Origin: Rhizobium ruizarguesonis
Lineage (GTDB): Bacteria; Pseudomonadota; Alphaproteobacteria; Rhizobiales; Rhizobiaceae
NCBI RefSeq assembly: GCF_012349115.1
Contig: NZ_PQIG01000133.1
Coordinates: 62,001-126,000, forward strand
Direction: 5' to 3'
DNA length: 64,000 nucleotides
Part shown: positions 35,338-44,227 of the stretch, in pieces
Layout of the letters: each line of letters begins with the position of its first letter
Numbering within the stretch: the stretch's first letter is position 1
The notes under the pieces: model-generated
Told to the model about the DNA's origin: nothing
The model's database searches: none
The model's input: only the letters and a program-made list of their open reading frames with translations
Made by a program: the position numbers and the translations under genes

Positions 35338-35685
35338 TTACCCGAGCATCCGCATCTTTCCGAGCCCAAGAATATCGTTGACGAGCGCGATGCCCATTCC
35401 CGCCGCGACGATCCCCAGTCCGATCAGAAAGAGCCGGCGAGAGCGGTCATATTTGGTGGCAATCAGGGAGTCTCGCGCCAGCAGATCGGCAAAGACCTTC
35501 ACCTGGACGGCGATGCCCAAGGTCAGGAACAGCATCGGCAGAATATCGATGCGGCTCCAGTCATTGGGGTTGGAAACCCAGACGCTGATGAAATTGAGCG
35601 AGAAACCGAGGATGATCCCGGCCGCTGTCAGCGACCCGTTGCGAAACGTCGCATCGATCTTTTCGTCTGGATCGGGCTCGGACAT
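35338..35685 (-). CDS. Small membrane protein of unknown function
   Basis: 115 residues with three clear hydrophobic segments: AAGIILGFSLNFISVWV (about 21-38), LPMLFLTLGIAVQVKVFADLL (about 49-69) and FLIGLGIVAAGMGIALVNDIL (about 86-106). The N-terminus is acidic (MSEPDPDEKID) and the loop between the second and third helix is basic. I do not recognise a family. The open frame, length and helix spacing support a real gene. It converges with uvrD, and the stops are only 27 bp apart. Confidence 0.7.
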   Translation of the reverse strand: MSEPDPDEKIDATFRNGSLTAAGIILGFSLNFISVWVSNPNDWSRIDILPMLFLTLGIAVQVKVFADLLARDSLIATKYDRSRRLFLIGLGIVAAGMGIALVNDILGLGKMRMLG

Positions 35686-36085
35686 GGCTTCGGTTCCGGC
35701 TTGCTGCTGAGGGTAAGAAAGGCAGAAATCATGATCCGGAGCAAGCTCGGCCTGACATCGCCCTCACAGGAAGCAGACGAAATGTCGCAGCCGCGCAAAC
35801 CCGGGCACTCCGCCCATGGCTCCTCCGCACGCAGCGTTACGGCAATTTCAGACAAACATGGGCATGGATTTGATCGCGCCCAGACGAAGAAATCGCTAAA
35901 AAAGCCAATAATTCCAATGAAAAAACTTTGGTAACCCAAAGGTTAACGTGCGTCGCCCCGCGCCGTCAATCGCACTTCTGCCCTGTCAAAACGTCGCTTT
36001 GACGCCTTGCGCAAATCAGCTTAGCCCAGAGGCTGCCCACCCATGAAAGGCGGGCTTCACGACGAACTTTTCGAAGGAGGTTCAA
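35686..36085. other. Gene-free stretch before the EF-hand gene
   Basis: 400 bp. A possible 77-codon frame from 35701 has low-complexity composition and no family resemblance, so I do not call it. The imperfect hairpin AACTTTGG/CCAAAGGTT lies at about 35924-35945, and the area 35890-35950 is AT-rich and may hold the promoter of the EF-hand gene. Confidence 0.55.
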
Positions 36086-36583
36086 GTGACCAGTGTTTCA
36101 TCTCTCGGCAGCACATTAACTCAATATCAGTCTCCGCTTTCCAGTCTGGACAAGAATGGCGACGGCGTCGTTTCGGCGGACGAGTTGGCCGCCGCCTCGC
36201 AGTCCTCGACATCAGCCACGGCGTCGACCGACAGCGACGACAGCAGCACCGACATCGTCAAGAAGATCACCGCCGACATCCTGTCGCTGATGCTGTCCAT
36301 GCAGAAGACCGACGGCAGTGACGATCAGGGCGACGGCAGCGATCAGAGCGACGACGCTTCCAAGGGTGTCTTCGCCGCGATGGATACGAATGGCGACGGC
36401 AAGTTAACCGAGTCCGAGTTTCTTGCCGCCGATCCGAACAGCATCAAGACTTCAGGCGACAGCGATCCGCTCCTCACCAAGGTGCTGAGCGACATGCAGA
36501 CGGCCCTCCAGGCCTACCGTAATACCTACGGCACTTCCGCCGCAGCAGGTGACTCCGCAGCCGAAGACGTGGCGGCGGTCTAG
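36086..36583 (+). CDS. EF-hand calcium-binding protein
   Basis: A 165-residue acidic protein with two canonical EF-hand loops, DKNGDGVVSADE (22-33) and DTNGDGKLTESE (100-111). They are separated by a Ser/Asp-rich stretch (about 38-55) and a second Asp/Gly-rich stretch (75-92). The GTG start at 36086 is supported by an unusually perfect ribosome site AAGGAGG (about 36074-36080). No classical signal peptide is seen. Rhizobia are known to make secreted calcium-binding proteins (calsymin, CasA, in R. etli), but this one is shorter and not an orthologue by layout. Function not known. Confidence 0.88.
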   Translation: MTSVSSLGSTLTQYQSPLSSLDKNGDGVVSADELAAASQSSTSATASTDSDDSSTDIVKKITADILSLMLSMQKTDGSDDQGDGSDQSDDASKGVFAAMDTNGDGKLTESEFLAADPNSIKTSGDSDPLLTKVLSDMQTALQAYRNTYGTSAAAGDSAAEDVAAV

Positions 36584-36917
36584 CCGGCCGAGATCCGGGC
36601 TCTGCCGGGGGAGCCTCGATCCATCGATGCCGCACAAAAGCGTCCTACGCAGGCCGATCGATTTGCCGACAATTGCCGCCGTCGCGGGCCGTGTCTGCGA
36701 TCCGGAAATCATGCACGCGCCTTCCCCCTCCGTTCCATTTCAACACGAGAACCGCCGCCAGCTATCGCAATGATTGCATTAGAGCATTCTGTTTCGACGA
36801 CTTACTACCGCTAGCGCCAGAATTAGCACTTGCGCGTCCGCGCCTGGAAATCCACTAGTTGATCCATTCAGTGTGCATGGCGTCTTACACTGCAATAAAG
36901 CGAAGGGATTGGCCTTG
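36584..36917. other. Gene-free stretch before pncA
   Basis: 334 bp. No terminator of note, no coding frame with family resemblance. The last 60 bp should contain the pncA promoter. Confidence 0.55.
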
Positions 36918-37544
36918 ATGAAAGCGCTGCTGCTCGTCGATATTCAGAACGGCTTCTGTCCAGGCGGCAATCTGCCGGTGCCTGACGGCGACAAGGTGGT
37001 TCCCGTCGCAAACAGACTGATCGACAGCGGCAAATACGACCTGATCGTCGCTTCGCAGGACTGGCACCCGTCGGGCCACGGCAGCTTTGCCTCCGCCCAT
37101 CCGGGTGCCGCCCCCTTCGAGATGGGCGAACTGTCGGGCAAGCCGCAGATGATGTGGCCCGACCACTGCATTCAGGGTACGCTCGATGCCGAACTGCATC
37201 CCGAACTCAAATCCGAAGAGATCGACCTGATCCAGCAGAAGGGCGAGAATCCCTATATCGACAGCTATTCGGCCTTCCGCGACAATGACCGCGATGCCTC
37301 GACCGGACTTTCCGATTTCCTCGAGGATCAGGGCGTCACCGACCTCGACGTCTGCGGGCTGGCGACCGACTATTGCGTCAAGTTTTCCGCGCTCGACGCG
37401 CTGGAGATGATGCCTGGTATCCACGTGCGCTTCATCGAGGACGCAAGCCGCGGCATCACGCGCGAAGGCGTCGTCGCCGCCATCGAGGAGATGCGGGCGC
37501 ATGGCATCACGATCATTGACAGCGCCAAGGCCTTGGCCGGCTAG
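36918..37544 (+). CDS. pncA: Nicotinamidase PncA
   Basis: Deamidates nicotinamide to nicotinate for NAD salvage. The 208-residue isochorismatase-fold protein shows the catalytic triad D8 (LLVDIQNGFCPGG), K108 (IQQKGENP) and C153 (GLATDYCVK). The metal site D48, H50 and probably H83 (SQDWHPSGH and WPDHCIQGT) is also visible. The ATG at 36918 is preferred over 36873, which adds residues not found in the family. It stands alone. Confidence 0.95.
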   Translation: MKALLLVDIQNGFCPGGNLPVPDGDKVVPVANRLIDSGKYDLIVASQDWHPSGHGSFASAHPGAAPFEMGELSGKPQMMWPDHCIQGTLDAELHPELKSEEIDLIQQKGENPYIDSYSAFRDNDRDASTGLSDFLEDQGVTDLDVCGLATDYCVKFSALDALEMMPGIHVRFIEDASRGITREGVVAAIEEMRAHGITIIDSAKALAG

Positions 37545-37643
37545 TTCAGCTCGGATACCGCCCGAAAAAACCGCGTCGGATGTCGGATCAATGTAAGCTA
37601 ATCCGTCCTTGGCTCTGAACACACCAACAATGGGAGTTGAGAG

Positions 37644-38309
37644 ATGAGAAAGCTTGTTGCTGCAGCCTTCGTCAGTTTGGACGGTGTCATGCAGGCGCCG
37701 GGCGGGCCGCGGGAGGATCCGACCGGCGGTTTCACGCAGGGCGGCTGGACCGTCAATTATTGGGACGAGCCGATGGGCCAGTTCATGGGCGGGATCTTTA
37801 CCGATCCCTTCGAACTGCTGCTTGGCCGCAAGACCTACGAAATCTTCGCCGCGCACTGGCCCTTCGTCGGGAAAGACGATCCAATCGGCAAGGTCTTCAA
37901 CGCCGTGACCAAATATGTCGCGACCACTTCCACGGAGCCGCTCACCTGGGCAAATTCCGTCGCCCTGCGTGGCGACGCCGCCGCCGAAATCGCCCGGTTG
38001 AAGCAACAGGACGGTCCCGTCCTCCTGACACAGGGCAGCAGCGGCCTGTTGCAGACCCTATTGGCGCATGACCTGATCGACGAATTCCGGCTTCTGACTT
38101 TTCCGCTCGTCCTCGGCCCGGGCAAACGCCTGTTCGGTCAAGGCGCCAAGCCAGAGGCGCTGAAGCTCACCGCCAACACGATCTCGACGACGGGCGTCAT
38201 CATGAGCGTCTACGAGCGTGCCGGCGCAATCAAGACAGGCACATTCGAGCTGGCGCAGCCCTCGGAGGCTGAGATCGAACGCCGGGAGCGGATGAAGCGC
38301 GAAGGCTGA
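37644..38309 (+). CDS. Dihydrofolate reductase-like (RibD C-terminal) protein
   Basis: A 221-residue protein of the RibD_C superfamily, MRKLVAAAFVSLDGVMQAPGG. It has NADPH-fold landmarks LLLGRKTYEIFAAHWP, VLLTQGSSGLLQTLL and EFRLLTFPLVLGPGKRLF. Members of this group resemble the reductase domain of riboflavin synthesis but are usually stand-alone, with unknown substrates. A ribosome site GGGAG is at the right distance. Not to be confused with the true folA at 5298-5816. Confidence 0.9.
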   Translation: MRKLVAAAFVSLDGVMQAPGGPREDPTGGFTQGGWTVNYWDEPMGQFMGGIFTDPFELLLGRKTYEIFAAHWPFVGKDDPIGKVFNAVTKYVATTSTEPLTWANSVALRGDAAAEIARLKQQDGPVLLTQGSSGLLQTLLAHDLIDEFRLLTFPLVLGPGKRLFGQGAKPEALKLTANTISTTGVIMSVYERAGAIKTGTFELAQPSEAEIERRERMKREG

Positions 38310-38500
38310 CCGTGCCTTTGCGATTGCGGGGCCGCAGGCGCCGTCGCGTCCCGTTTATAGGCTCGGGCCCTTGTTCGTCTGGTCGCGCTGCAACGGTGGC
38401 ACCACTCCTGAAGGTGTTACCGCCGCAATCGACGGAATGCGGACGCATGTCACAATGATCAAATGCGTGGACGTGTGCAAATAACCTGCTGGCTGGCATC

Positions 38501-40093
38501 TTATTTCAGGACGTAGACGTCGAACGTCTCATCGCTTCCGGCAACCGTGCCGAAGCGCTTGACGAGGCTTGTCGCGCTCTGGAAAGCAGAAATGTCTTCC
38601 GGCGTCAGAGACAACCGCCAAACGTAGCTTTCACGCAGGGAAACGGGCGCAGTAATCTGATCAAGCCGCTGTGAAAGAAGGATGACAACAGGGACATGCT
38701 CACTCTGCTGCAATCGATGTGCCGTTTGCAGAATATCGGCAAGGCTGAGCGAAAGCCGCGCATTCCGGGTATATCGCACGATCGCGCCGAACCGCTCCTC
38801 CCGCAGAAGATAGGTGCGGTTGGGGACGTAATAGGGCAAGGCTTCCACCAGATAGTCGGGATCCGCCATAATGACCGCATCCTTGAGATCGGGGCGCGAT
38901 TGAATGAACGCACCGAGATCCTTGCTTCGGCTCAGGGGTATTTCGGCTATGAAGGCCTGATGGACCTTTTCCATGCCGGACACGACCTGTAGCGCCAGCA
39001 ATATCAGGAAGCACAGGCGCCCGAACGTTACGATGCCGCCAGCAGCCTCGATGCCGGCAACGCCCGCCCCGTCGCGCTGAGAGTCTATGGTCAAGGCGGT
39101 GATCGCGATCATGAAAACCAGCCAGAGCGCCTGATGTCTGTATCCGCCGGGATAGACAAGCGTAAAAAGCAGCGAAAGCCCCAAGAGAACCAGTCCCGTT
39201 GCGATCATCGCCGGCCACCGGTTCGCCAGCGCCAACAGGCTGCCGTAGATGAGCACGGACATCAACGCTGCGAAAATCTGGGCGGCCAACGGATACGCCA
39301 CGACCAGTTCAAGGACGCTGTTGGGATAGAACGCCATAAAATGCGAACTGGTCAGGGCAAGAGCACGAAGGACAAGCAAAGCGAAATTCTCGCCGCTGAG
39401 ATCGTTCTGCCCCGTATCATTGAAGGTCGGATAGACTGTTACGAAACATAGAATAATTCCAACTGCGGCAATGGCAGCGGCTGTCACAAACGCCCGATAT
39501 GCCGCCAAAGGCGGCCTTGGCCGGGCCAGAATTAAATCGAAAAACCAATAGGCAAGGAAGCCGCCGACGAGGACGACCGAATGGACGTTCGTATTTGCCA
39601 GCAAGGCAAACAACAGGCCGAGCAATATCCCGTTGCGCGCTCCTTTCTCCCAACTCAGGACGATAAGGAAAATCACCAGCATGCTGATGCCGTAATTTCG
39701 CGACATCGCGGCATAATCGAAAATCGAAAAGCTACTGAACAGCGCCAACAGCATGATGGAAAGCGGCAGTTTCAGCCTGAAAACAAGAAGATAGGCCGCA
39801 GTCGCTGCAATCGTCAGTGCGACGATCTTCAGGACGACAGGTGAGCCGACCACGGCATAGGCGGCGCGCAGCAGAATATACCAGACAGCAGGATGGCCCT
39901 CACCATGCATCTGGCGAAGCATATCGATGAAATTGTCCCCTTGAAGGGCGAGTGACAATGCACGAACCTCGTCACGCCAGACCGTTTCGGACCAGCAAAG
40001 CGCAGACGCCAGCGCAAGCCAGACCATAAAGATCAACGCCTTGCCGAGCTTGGCGGATCGAGGTTCATCGATAACGGAGACAATCAAGGCCAA
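38501..40093 (-). CDS. Polytopic membrane protein, GT-C glycosyltransferase type
   Basis: A 530-residue protein with about ten membrane helices in the first 370 residues and a soluble C-terminal part. Early acidic residues in ETVWRDEVRALSLAL and HGEGHPAVWYILLRA resemble the metal and lipid-phosphate contact region of GT-C enzymes (ArnT/PMT group). AAMSRNYGISML is another family-like segment. It probably transfers a sugar from a polyprenyl-phosphate donor, but donor and acceptor are unknown. It stands alone in a minus-strand region. The final 120 residues have no recognisable domain. Confidence 0.72.
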   Translation of the reverse strand: MALIVSVIDEPRSAKLGKALIFMVWLALASALCWSETVWRDEVRALSLALQGDNFIDMLRQMHGEGHPAVWYILLRAAYAVVGSPVVLKIVALTIAATAAYLLVFRLKLPLSIMLLALFSSFSIFDYAAMSRNYGISMLVIFLIVLSWEKGARNGILLGLLFALLANTNVHSVVLVGGFLAYWFFDLILARPRPPLAAYRAFVTAAAIAAVGIILCFVTVYPTFNDTGQNDLSGENFALLVLRALALTSSHFMAFYPNSVLELVVAYPLAAQIFAALMSVLIYGSLLALANRWPAMIATGLVLLGLSLLFTLVYPGGYRHQALWLVFMIAITALTIDSQRDGAGVAGIEAAGGIVTFGRLCFLILLALQVVSGMEKVHQAFIAEIPLSRSKDLGAFIQSRPDLKDAVIMADPDYLVEALPYYVPNRTYLLREERFGAIVRYTRNARLSLSLADILQTAHRLQQSEHVPVVILLSQRLDQITAPVSLRESYVWRLSLTPEDISAFQSATSLVKRFGTVAGSDETFDVYVLK

Positions 40094-40182
40094 ATAACAC
40101 GCAATCCGGTGAACAAAAGCGTCACGACCATATCGGCGCAGAAATAATTTGCCGTTAAGTGAAGGCCGATTTGATTTTAAGG

Positions 40183-40292
40183 CGCTAAAACATGTCGCGC
40201 AAAAATGTGCAGCGGTTTTGCGACAACGGCATGCGTAAAAACAAAGACTTAAAGTGCAGGGAGCGAATCTGAAAGATCGCGACGCGCTTTAG
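40183..40292. repeat. Two-hairpin dispersed repeat, copy D
   Basis: CATGTCGCGCAAAAATGTGCAGCGGTTTTGCGACAACGGCATGCGTAAAAACAAAGACTTAAAGTGCAGG...GATCGCGACGCGCTTTA. Very similar to copies C and E. Its right edge carries the DUF2164 stop codon (40289-40291). Confidence 0.85.
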
Positions 40293-40534
40293 AATTTTTG
40301 CTCCCTCTCAAGAAGATGAATATCTTCGGCCAGGTGTTCCATTCTCGTCGATAAGGCGGCCTGGGCATCTCTCAGCCCTCGATTGTAGAAATACGGCCCG
40401 ATCTCCTCGGCGAAGAAGTCAAGCAGGAATTCGGCCGGCAATGCGCCGATGGGATCGAGTTCCCGGCCGAAATAAGCGCGGATGCGCGAAACGATCTCAG
40501 CCTTTTCTTCCTTGGAAAATTCGATCTTTTTCAT
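40289..40534 (-). CDS. DUF2164-family protein
   Basis: An 81-residue protein, MKKIEFSKEEKAEIVSRIRAYFGRELD, with the family core LPAEFLLDFFAEEIGPYFYNRGLRDAQAAL. Widespread small protein of unknown function in proteobacteria, mostly helical. A good ribosome site precedes the ATG. Its stop codon coincides with the edge of repeat copy D. Confidence 0.88.
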   Translation of the reverse strand: MKKIEFSKEEKAEIVSRIRAYFGRELDPIGALPAEFLLDFFAEEIGPYFYNRGLRDAQAALSTRMEHLAEDIHLLEREQKF

Positions 40535-40667
40535 GGTTGCCTCTTTGCCGAATGCGATCGGGACCTTGATGGTTCAGCAAAATCGATTGGTCAATCAAGG
40601 AAATTCAATTGCCGTCGCAAGCCGTAGACCATAAGGGAAAACTTGAATTCCAACTGGACAAGATCAC

Positions 40668-41399
40668 ATGAATCGCGCCGACTTTGTTGAAGGTTTGCGG
40701 GGCGGCTCCGCCGTTGCGCTGGCATCGGCGCCCTTTGGCGCTCTCTTCGGAGCGCTGGCGGTCGAAAATGGCATGTCGCTTTCCGAAGCCGCCTTCATGA
40801 GCGCCACCGTCTATGCCGGCGCCAGCCAGATGGTCGGCATCGAACTCTTCGGTCACAATGTCCACGCCTGGCTGATCGTGCTGTCGATCCTCGCCGTCAA
40901 TTTCCGCCACGTGCTCTATTCGGCGGCACTGGCTCGCTACATCGGCCATTTCACGCCGGTGCAGAAATTCTTTACCTTTTTCCTGCTCGTCGATCCACAA
41001 TTCGCCGAAGCGGTCAAGCGCGCCGAGGCCGGCCGGCGACTCACCTTCGCCTGGTATTTCGGCTTTGCCATCATCATCTACATTCCCTGGGTGCTGATCA
41101 GCATCGCCGGCGGCATGCTCGGCGGCTTCATCGGCGATCCCAAGGCCATCGGCCTCGACATCCTGCTGCCGGCTTATTTCCTCGGCATCGTCCTCGGCTT
41201 CCGCAAGCGAGACAATTTCCTGCCTGTGGCGCTCGTCAGTGCGGTGGCATCCGTGTTCGCCTACCGCTACGTCGGCTCGCCTTGGCATGTCAGCCTCGGT
41301 GCCGCCGTTGGCATCGTGCTCGCCGCCCTGTTGCCGCTGCCGCCGCAACCGCAGGATCTGGAAGCCGACGCCCTCCAATCCGAAGTGCACGAGGTCTGA
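40668..41399 (+). CDS. azlC: AzlC-family branched-chain amino acid exporter subunit
   Basis: A 243-residue inner-membrane protein with several helices. The family start GLRGGSAVALASAPFGALFGALAVENGMSL and the segment SATVYAGASQMVGIELFGH are typical of AzlC, which with the small partner AzlD exports branched-chain amino acids. azlD starts 3 bp after its stop. The C-terminal hydrophilic tail is short and acidic. Confidence 0.93.
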   Translation: MNRADFVEGLRGGSAVALASAPFGALFGALAVENGMSLSEAAFMSATVYAGASQMVGIELFGHNVHAWLIVLSILAVNFRHVLYSAALARYIGHFTPVQKFFTFFLLVDPQFAEAVKRAEAGRRLTFAWYFGFAIIIYIPWVLISIAGGMLGGFIGDPKAIGLDILLPAYFLGIVLGFRKRDNFLPVALVSAVASVFAYRYVGSPWHVSLGAAVGIVLAALLPLPPQPQDLEADALQSEVHEV

Positions 41400-41402
41400 G
41401 CC

Positions 41403-41711
41403 ATGGAATTCGATCTTCACATGGCGCTCGTCATCCTCGCAGCAGCCGCCGCCACCTTCGCCACCCGCATCGGCGGCTATATCCTCATCACCCGAATGAA
41501 AAGCATCCCCCCGCGCATGGAGGCGGCGCTGAATGCCGTGCCGGCGGCCGTGCTGACGACACTCGTCGCACCCGCCTTCTTCATCGGCGGCTGGGAATCG
41601 AAGCTGGCGCTGATCGTCGCCCTCTTCATCGGCCTGCGCTTCACCCATACATGGATGCTGGTCGCCGCCTGGATCGTCGTGATGACTTGGCGCCACACGA
41701 TCGGCGCCTGA
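41403..41711 (+). CDS. azlD: AzlD-family small subunit of the exporter
   Basis: A 102-residue membrane protein with four helices. It includes AAAATFATRIGGYILITRMKSIPPRMEAALNAVPAAVLTTLVAP, the AzlD hallmark (RIGGY and the P-R-EAALNAVP segment). Immediately follows azlC and is surely in the same operon. Confidence 0.92.
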   Translation: MEFDLHMALVILAAAAATFATRIGGYILITRMKSIPPRMEAALNAVPAAVLTTLVAPAFFIGGWESKLALIVALFIGLRFTHTWMLVAAWIVVMTWRHTIGA

Positions 41712-41779
41712 GCGCCGGCCCGAAGCCGGCGCAGAAATTCAAGGTGCTACAGCGTCGCCGACGCTGTAATGCCGTTTTC

Positions 41780-43615
41780 TCAATATTCCAGCGGCAGCGT
41801 CGCGTTTTCGAGCCACGCCCTGACATCGTGATCGTGGATGAGCGGCATCAGCGCCTCGCATGTGCGGCGATGATAGTCGTTGAACCAGTGCAGCTCGTCA
41901 TGGGTCAGAAGCTCGGGAATGACGAGGCTGCGGTCGATCGGGCAGAAAGTCAGCGTCTCGAATCCGAGCATCGGCGCATCGCCGCCCTCGATCTCCTCGG
42001 CCCCGCGCACATAGATCAGGTTCTCGATGCGGATGCCGAAACTGCCGGGCCGATAATAACCCGGCTCGTTCGAAAGGATCATGCCGGGCAGCAGTTCCTG
42101 CGTCGAAAGCCTGGAGATGCGCTGCGGCCCCTCATGCACCGAGAGATAGGAGCCGACGCCGTGGCCCGTGCCGTGAGCGAAATCGGCGCCGGCCCGCCAC
42201 AGCGCGATGCGCGCCAGCGGATCGAGGTCGCAGCCGCGCGTGCCCTTCGGAAAACGTGCCGTGCTGATCTCTATCATCCCCTTCAGCACCAGCGTGAAGA
42301 AGCGCCGATGCTCCTCCGATACCGCGCCGATGCCGACAGTGCGGGTGATGTCGGTCGTGCCGTTGATATATTGCGCGCCGGAATCGATCAGAAAGAGTTC
42401 GCCGGCCTCGATCATCCGGTTGGTCTCGGTCGTCACGCGGTAATGCATGATCGCTGCATGTTCGCCGGCTCCCGAAATCGTGTCGAAGGAAATGTCCTTC
42501 AGCGGGTTCTGCATGCTCTGGCCGACGCGGGCACGCGCCGCTTCGAGATGATCGGCGGCGGCGATCTCGCTCACCGTGCCGGGCTTTGTCTGCGACAGCC
42601 AATAGAGGAATTCCACCATCGCCGCCCCGTCCTGCAGATGCGCGGCGGCCGAGCCGTTGATCTCGACGTCGTTCTTCACTGCGCGCGGCAACTTGGCGGG
42701 ATCGGCGCCCTCCACCACTTCGCCGCCCGCCTTGCGGATGATCTCCGCCAGCGCATAGGCGGCGATATCAGGGTCGATCAGCACGCGGCCGCCATCTCTC
42801 GAAACGGCAGCCAACCTCTCCTCCAACGCCGAGGGCGGCAGCTGCGTGCAGATCTGCGCGAGATAGGCCTCCGGCTCGATGCCGGTCTTGCGCTTGTCGA
42901 GGAAGAGCTCGGCCCGGCCGTCGGCATGGATGATGGCGCGCGCCAGCGGATGCGGCGTGTGCGGCACGTCGGCGCCGCGGATATTGAAGGTCCAGGCGAC
43001 AGAAGAGGGATCGGCGATCAACACCGCCGCAAGATTCTTCTTCGAAAGATCGGCGGCGATCGTCGCGATCTTCTCTCTCGCCAGCACGCCGGCCTGCGCG
43101 ACGTTCTGGATGCTAACCGCGCCGAGCGGCTCGGCCGGCCGGTCGCTCCAAAGCCTGTCGAGCGGATTGTGCGGCAGGAAGACCAGCGTGCCGCCGATCT
43201 GGGAAAGGGCTCTTTCCAGCCGGCGCACCTCGGCACCCGCATGCAGCCAGGGGTCGATGCCGAGCCGCAGGCCCTTACCGCCGTTTGCGGCAAGCCAGAG
43301 ATGCGGCGGTTCGTTGACGAGATCGCCGCCCGAAAAAACCGAACCGTCGACCTGTTCGGCAAGCTGCGTCACATAGCGCCCGTCGACAAAGACGATCGCC
43401 TGCGTGCGCAGGATGAGCGCAATACCCGCGGAACCGGTAAAGCCCGTCAGCCACGCGAGACGCTCGGAACCTGCAGGAACATATTCGCCGTTGAACTCGT
43501 CTGCGCGCGGCACGAGAAAGGCGTCAATGCCGAGCGAATCGAAACCGGCGCGCAGCGCCGATACGCGATCCCTGCCGAATTGCGGCGTGGAAGTGACCTC
43601 GAAAGACTGAAACAT
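41780..43615 (-). CDS. pepP: Aminopeptidase P (M24B family)
   Basis: Removes N-terminal residues in front of proline. The 611-residue length is that of the eukaryote-like, three-domain X-Pro aminopeptidase. Two creatinase-like N-terminal domains (about 10-300) precede the pita-bread catalytic domain. Metal ligands are visible as two Asp in LIDSGAQYINGTTDITRTV, His in HGTGHGVGSYLSVHEGP, Glu in ILSNEPGYY and Glu in GIRIENLIYV. A C-terminal DUF-like extension follows (FETLTFCPIDRSLV...). The start at 43615 (MFQSFEVTSTPQFGRDR) is preferred to 43666. Single gene. Confidence 0.93.
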   Translation of the reverse strand: MFQSFEVTSTPQFGRDRVSALRAGFDSLGIDAFLVPRADEFNGEYVPAGSERLAWLTGFTGSAGIALILRTQAIVFVDGRYVTQLAEQVDGSVFSGGDLVNEPPHLWLAANGGKGLRLGIDPWLHAGAEVRRLERALSQIGGTLVFLPHNPLDRLWSDRPAEPLGAVSIQNVAQAGVLAREKIATIAADLSKKNLAAVLIADPSSVAWTFNIRGADVPHTPHPLARAIIHADGRAELFLDKRKTGIEPEAYLAQICTQLPPSALEERLAAVSRDGGRVLIDPDIAAYALAEIIRKAGGEVVEGADPAKLPRAVKNDVEINGSAAAHLQDGAAMVEFLYWLSQTKPGTVSEIAAADHLEAARARVGQSMQNPLKDISFDTISGAGEHAAIMHYRVTTETNRMIEAGELFLIDSGAQYINGTTDITRTVGIGAVSEEHRRFFTLVLKGMIEISTARFPKGTRGCDLDPLARIALWRAGADFAHGTGHGVGSYLSVHEGPQRISRLSTQELLPGMILSNEPGYYRPGSFGIRIENLIYVRGAEEIEGGDAPMLGFETLTFCPIDRSLVIPELLTHDELHWFNDYHRRTCEALMPLIHDHDVRAWLENATLPLEY

Positions 43616-43738
43616 GCTGGAAACCCGAATGATTGAGACGAATCCGGTTAATGGGATGCCGGCCATGTTAGCGAAATTTCAACTGATGGGGAGAAAAAGC
43701 GACCAAACGAGTCGAAACCTCTGGTGCCGCTCAACATT

Positions 43739-43767
43739 TTGACAGAACTGTGACGCCAAAAGTTAAT
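43739..43767 (+). promoter_or_regulatory. Probable sigma-70 promoter of the 57-codon gene
   Basis: TTGACA at 43739-43744, 17-bp spacer, GTTAAT at 43762-43767 (four of six consensus bases). This would give a leader of about 120 nucleotides before the ATG at 43894. Confidence 0.55.
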
Positions 43768-43893
43768 TTGGCACGCTTTATGCATTGGCCGCATGGCTCC
43801 CATGAGCGAAACCCTCTGCCTCCGCATTTCAGAATAGCTATATACGCGTCATCGAACGGTTCGCGATGAACCTATAACAAAGGAATTCTTGAA

Positions 43894-44067
43894 ATGACCG
43901 CCTCTCTCTCGCGCTTCGCATATAGCAGCCCGGTGCAGGCTGGCGAACGCCAGACCGTGCGTCACGTGATCGGCGCCCGCCGCCCGCAGAACGAGGACAG
44001 CCTCAAGCTGCTCGGCGCCGGCCAGCGGGCCACACGCCACAAGGGCGCCCCCAGCTACGCGTTCTAA
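43894..44067 (+). CDS. Small basic protein, 57 residues, unknown function
   Basis: The frame encodes MTASLSRFAYSSPVQAGERQ and 37 more residues ending in GAPSYAF. It is rich in Arg, Ala and Gly with a net positive charge and no membrane segment. Support comes from AAGGA 9 bases before the ATG, a near-consensus promoter at 43739-43767, and two hairpin terminators behind it (44076-44105 and 44181-44213). The region is isolated between pepP and prmA. I do not recognise a family. Its tight promoter-to-terminator packaging makes a real, possibly highly expressed small gene likely. Confidence 0.65.
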   Translation: MTASLSRFAYSSPVQAGERQTVRHVIGARRPQNEDSLKLLGAGQRATRHKGAPSYAF

Positions 44068-44075
44068 GCCTGAAA

Positions 44076-44105
44076 GCCAGTCCGTCTCCTCCCTCCCGGA
44101 CTGGC
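44076..44105 (+). terminator. Hairpin after the 57-codon gene
   Basis: Nine-base-pair stem GCCAGTCCG/CGGACTGGC with a 12-base loop starting 9 bp after the stop. The T-run is missing, so it may instead protect the message end. Confidence 0.55.
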
Positions 44106-44180
44106 CTATTGGAATGCAGTAGAGCCCGCTTGAGCGCTCCTCCCCTTGAGCTCGCGGGCATTGGCCGGATAGACCGGTCC

Positions 44181-44213
44181 AAGGCGGTGCCATCGGCACC
44201 GCCTTTTTCTTTT
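44181..44213 (+). terminator. Strong intrinsic terminator
   Basis: Ten-base-pair stem AAGGCGGTGC/GCACCGCCTT, loop CATCG, then TTTCTTTTT. Confidence 0.85.
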
Positions 44214-44227
44214 TGCCGTTTTGGGAT

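Noticed and set aside
35701..35934. Possible 77-codon gene upstream of the EF-hand gene
   Set aside because: No good ribosome site, low-complexity composition, no recognisable family; could not be supported.
36074..36583. Calsymin (CasA) itself
   Set aside because: Only two EF-hands and 165 residues, against the longer repeat-containing calsymin; no signal for orthology.
37644..38309. Second true dihydrofolate reductase (folate enzyme)
   Set aside because: It has the RibD C-terminal type fold and lacks the folA N-terminal NGxIGxxxxxPW motif present at 5298-5816.
41282..43636. 784-codon open frame on the plus strand opposite pepP
   Set aside because: The minus strand encodes a complete M24 peptidase with all metal ligands; the plus frame is a low-complexity shadow and also overlaps azlC and azlD.
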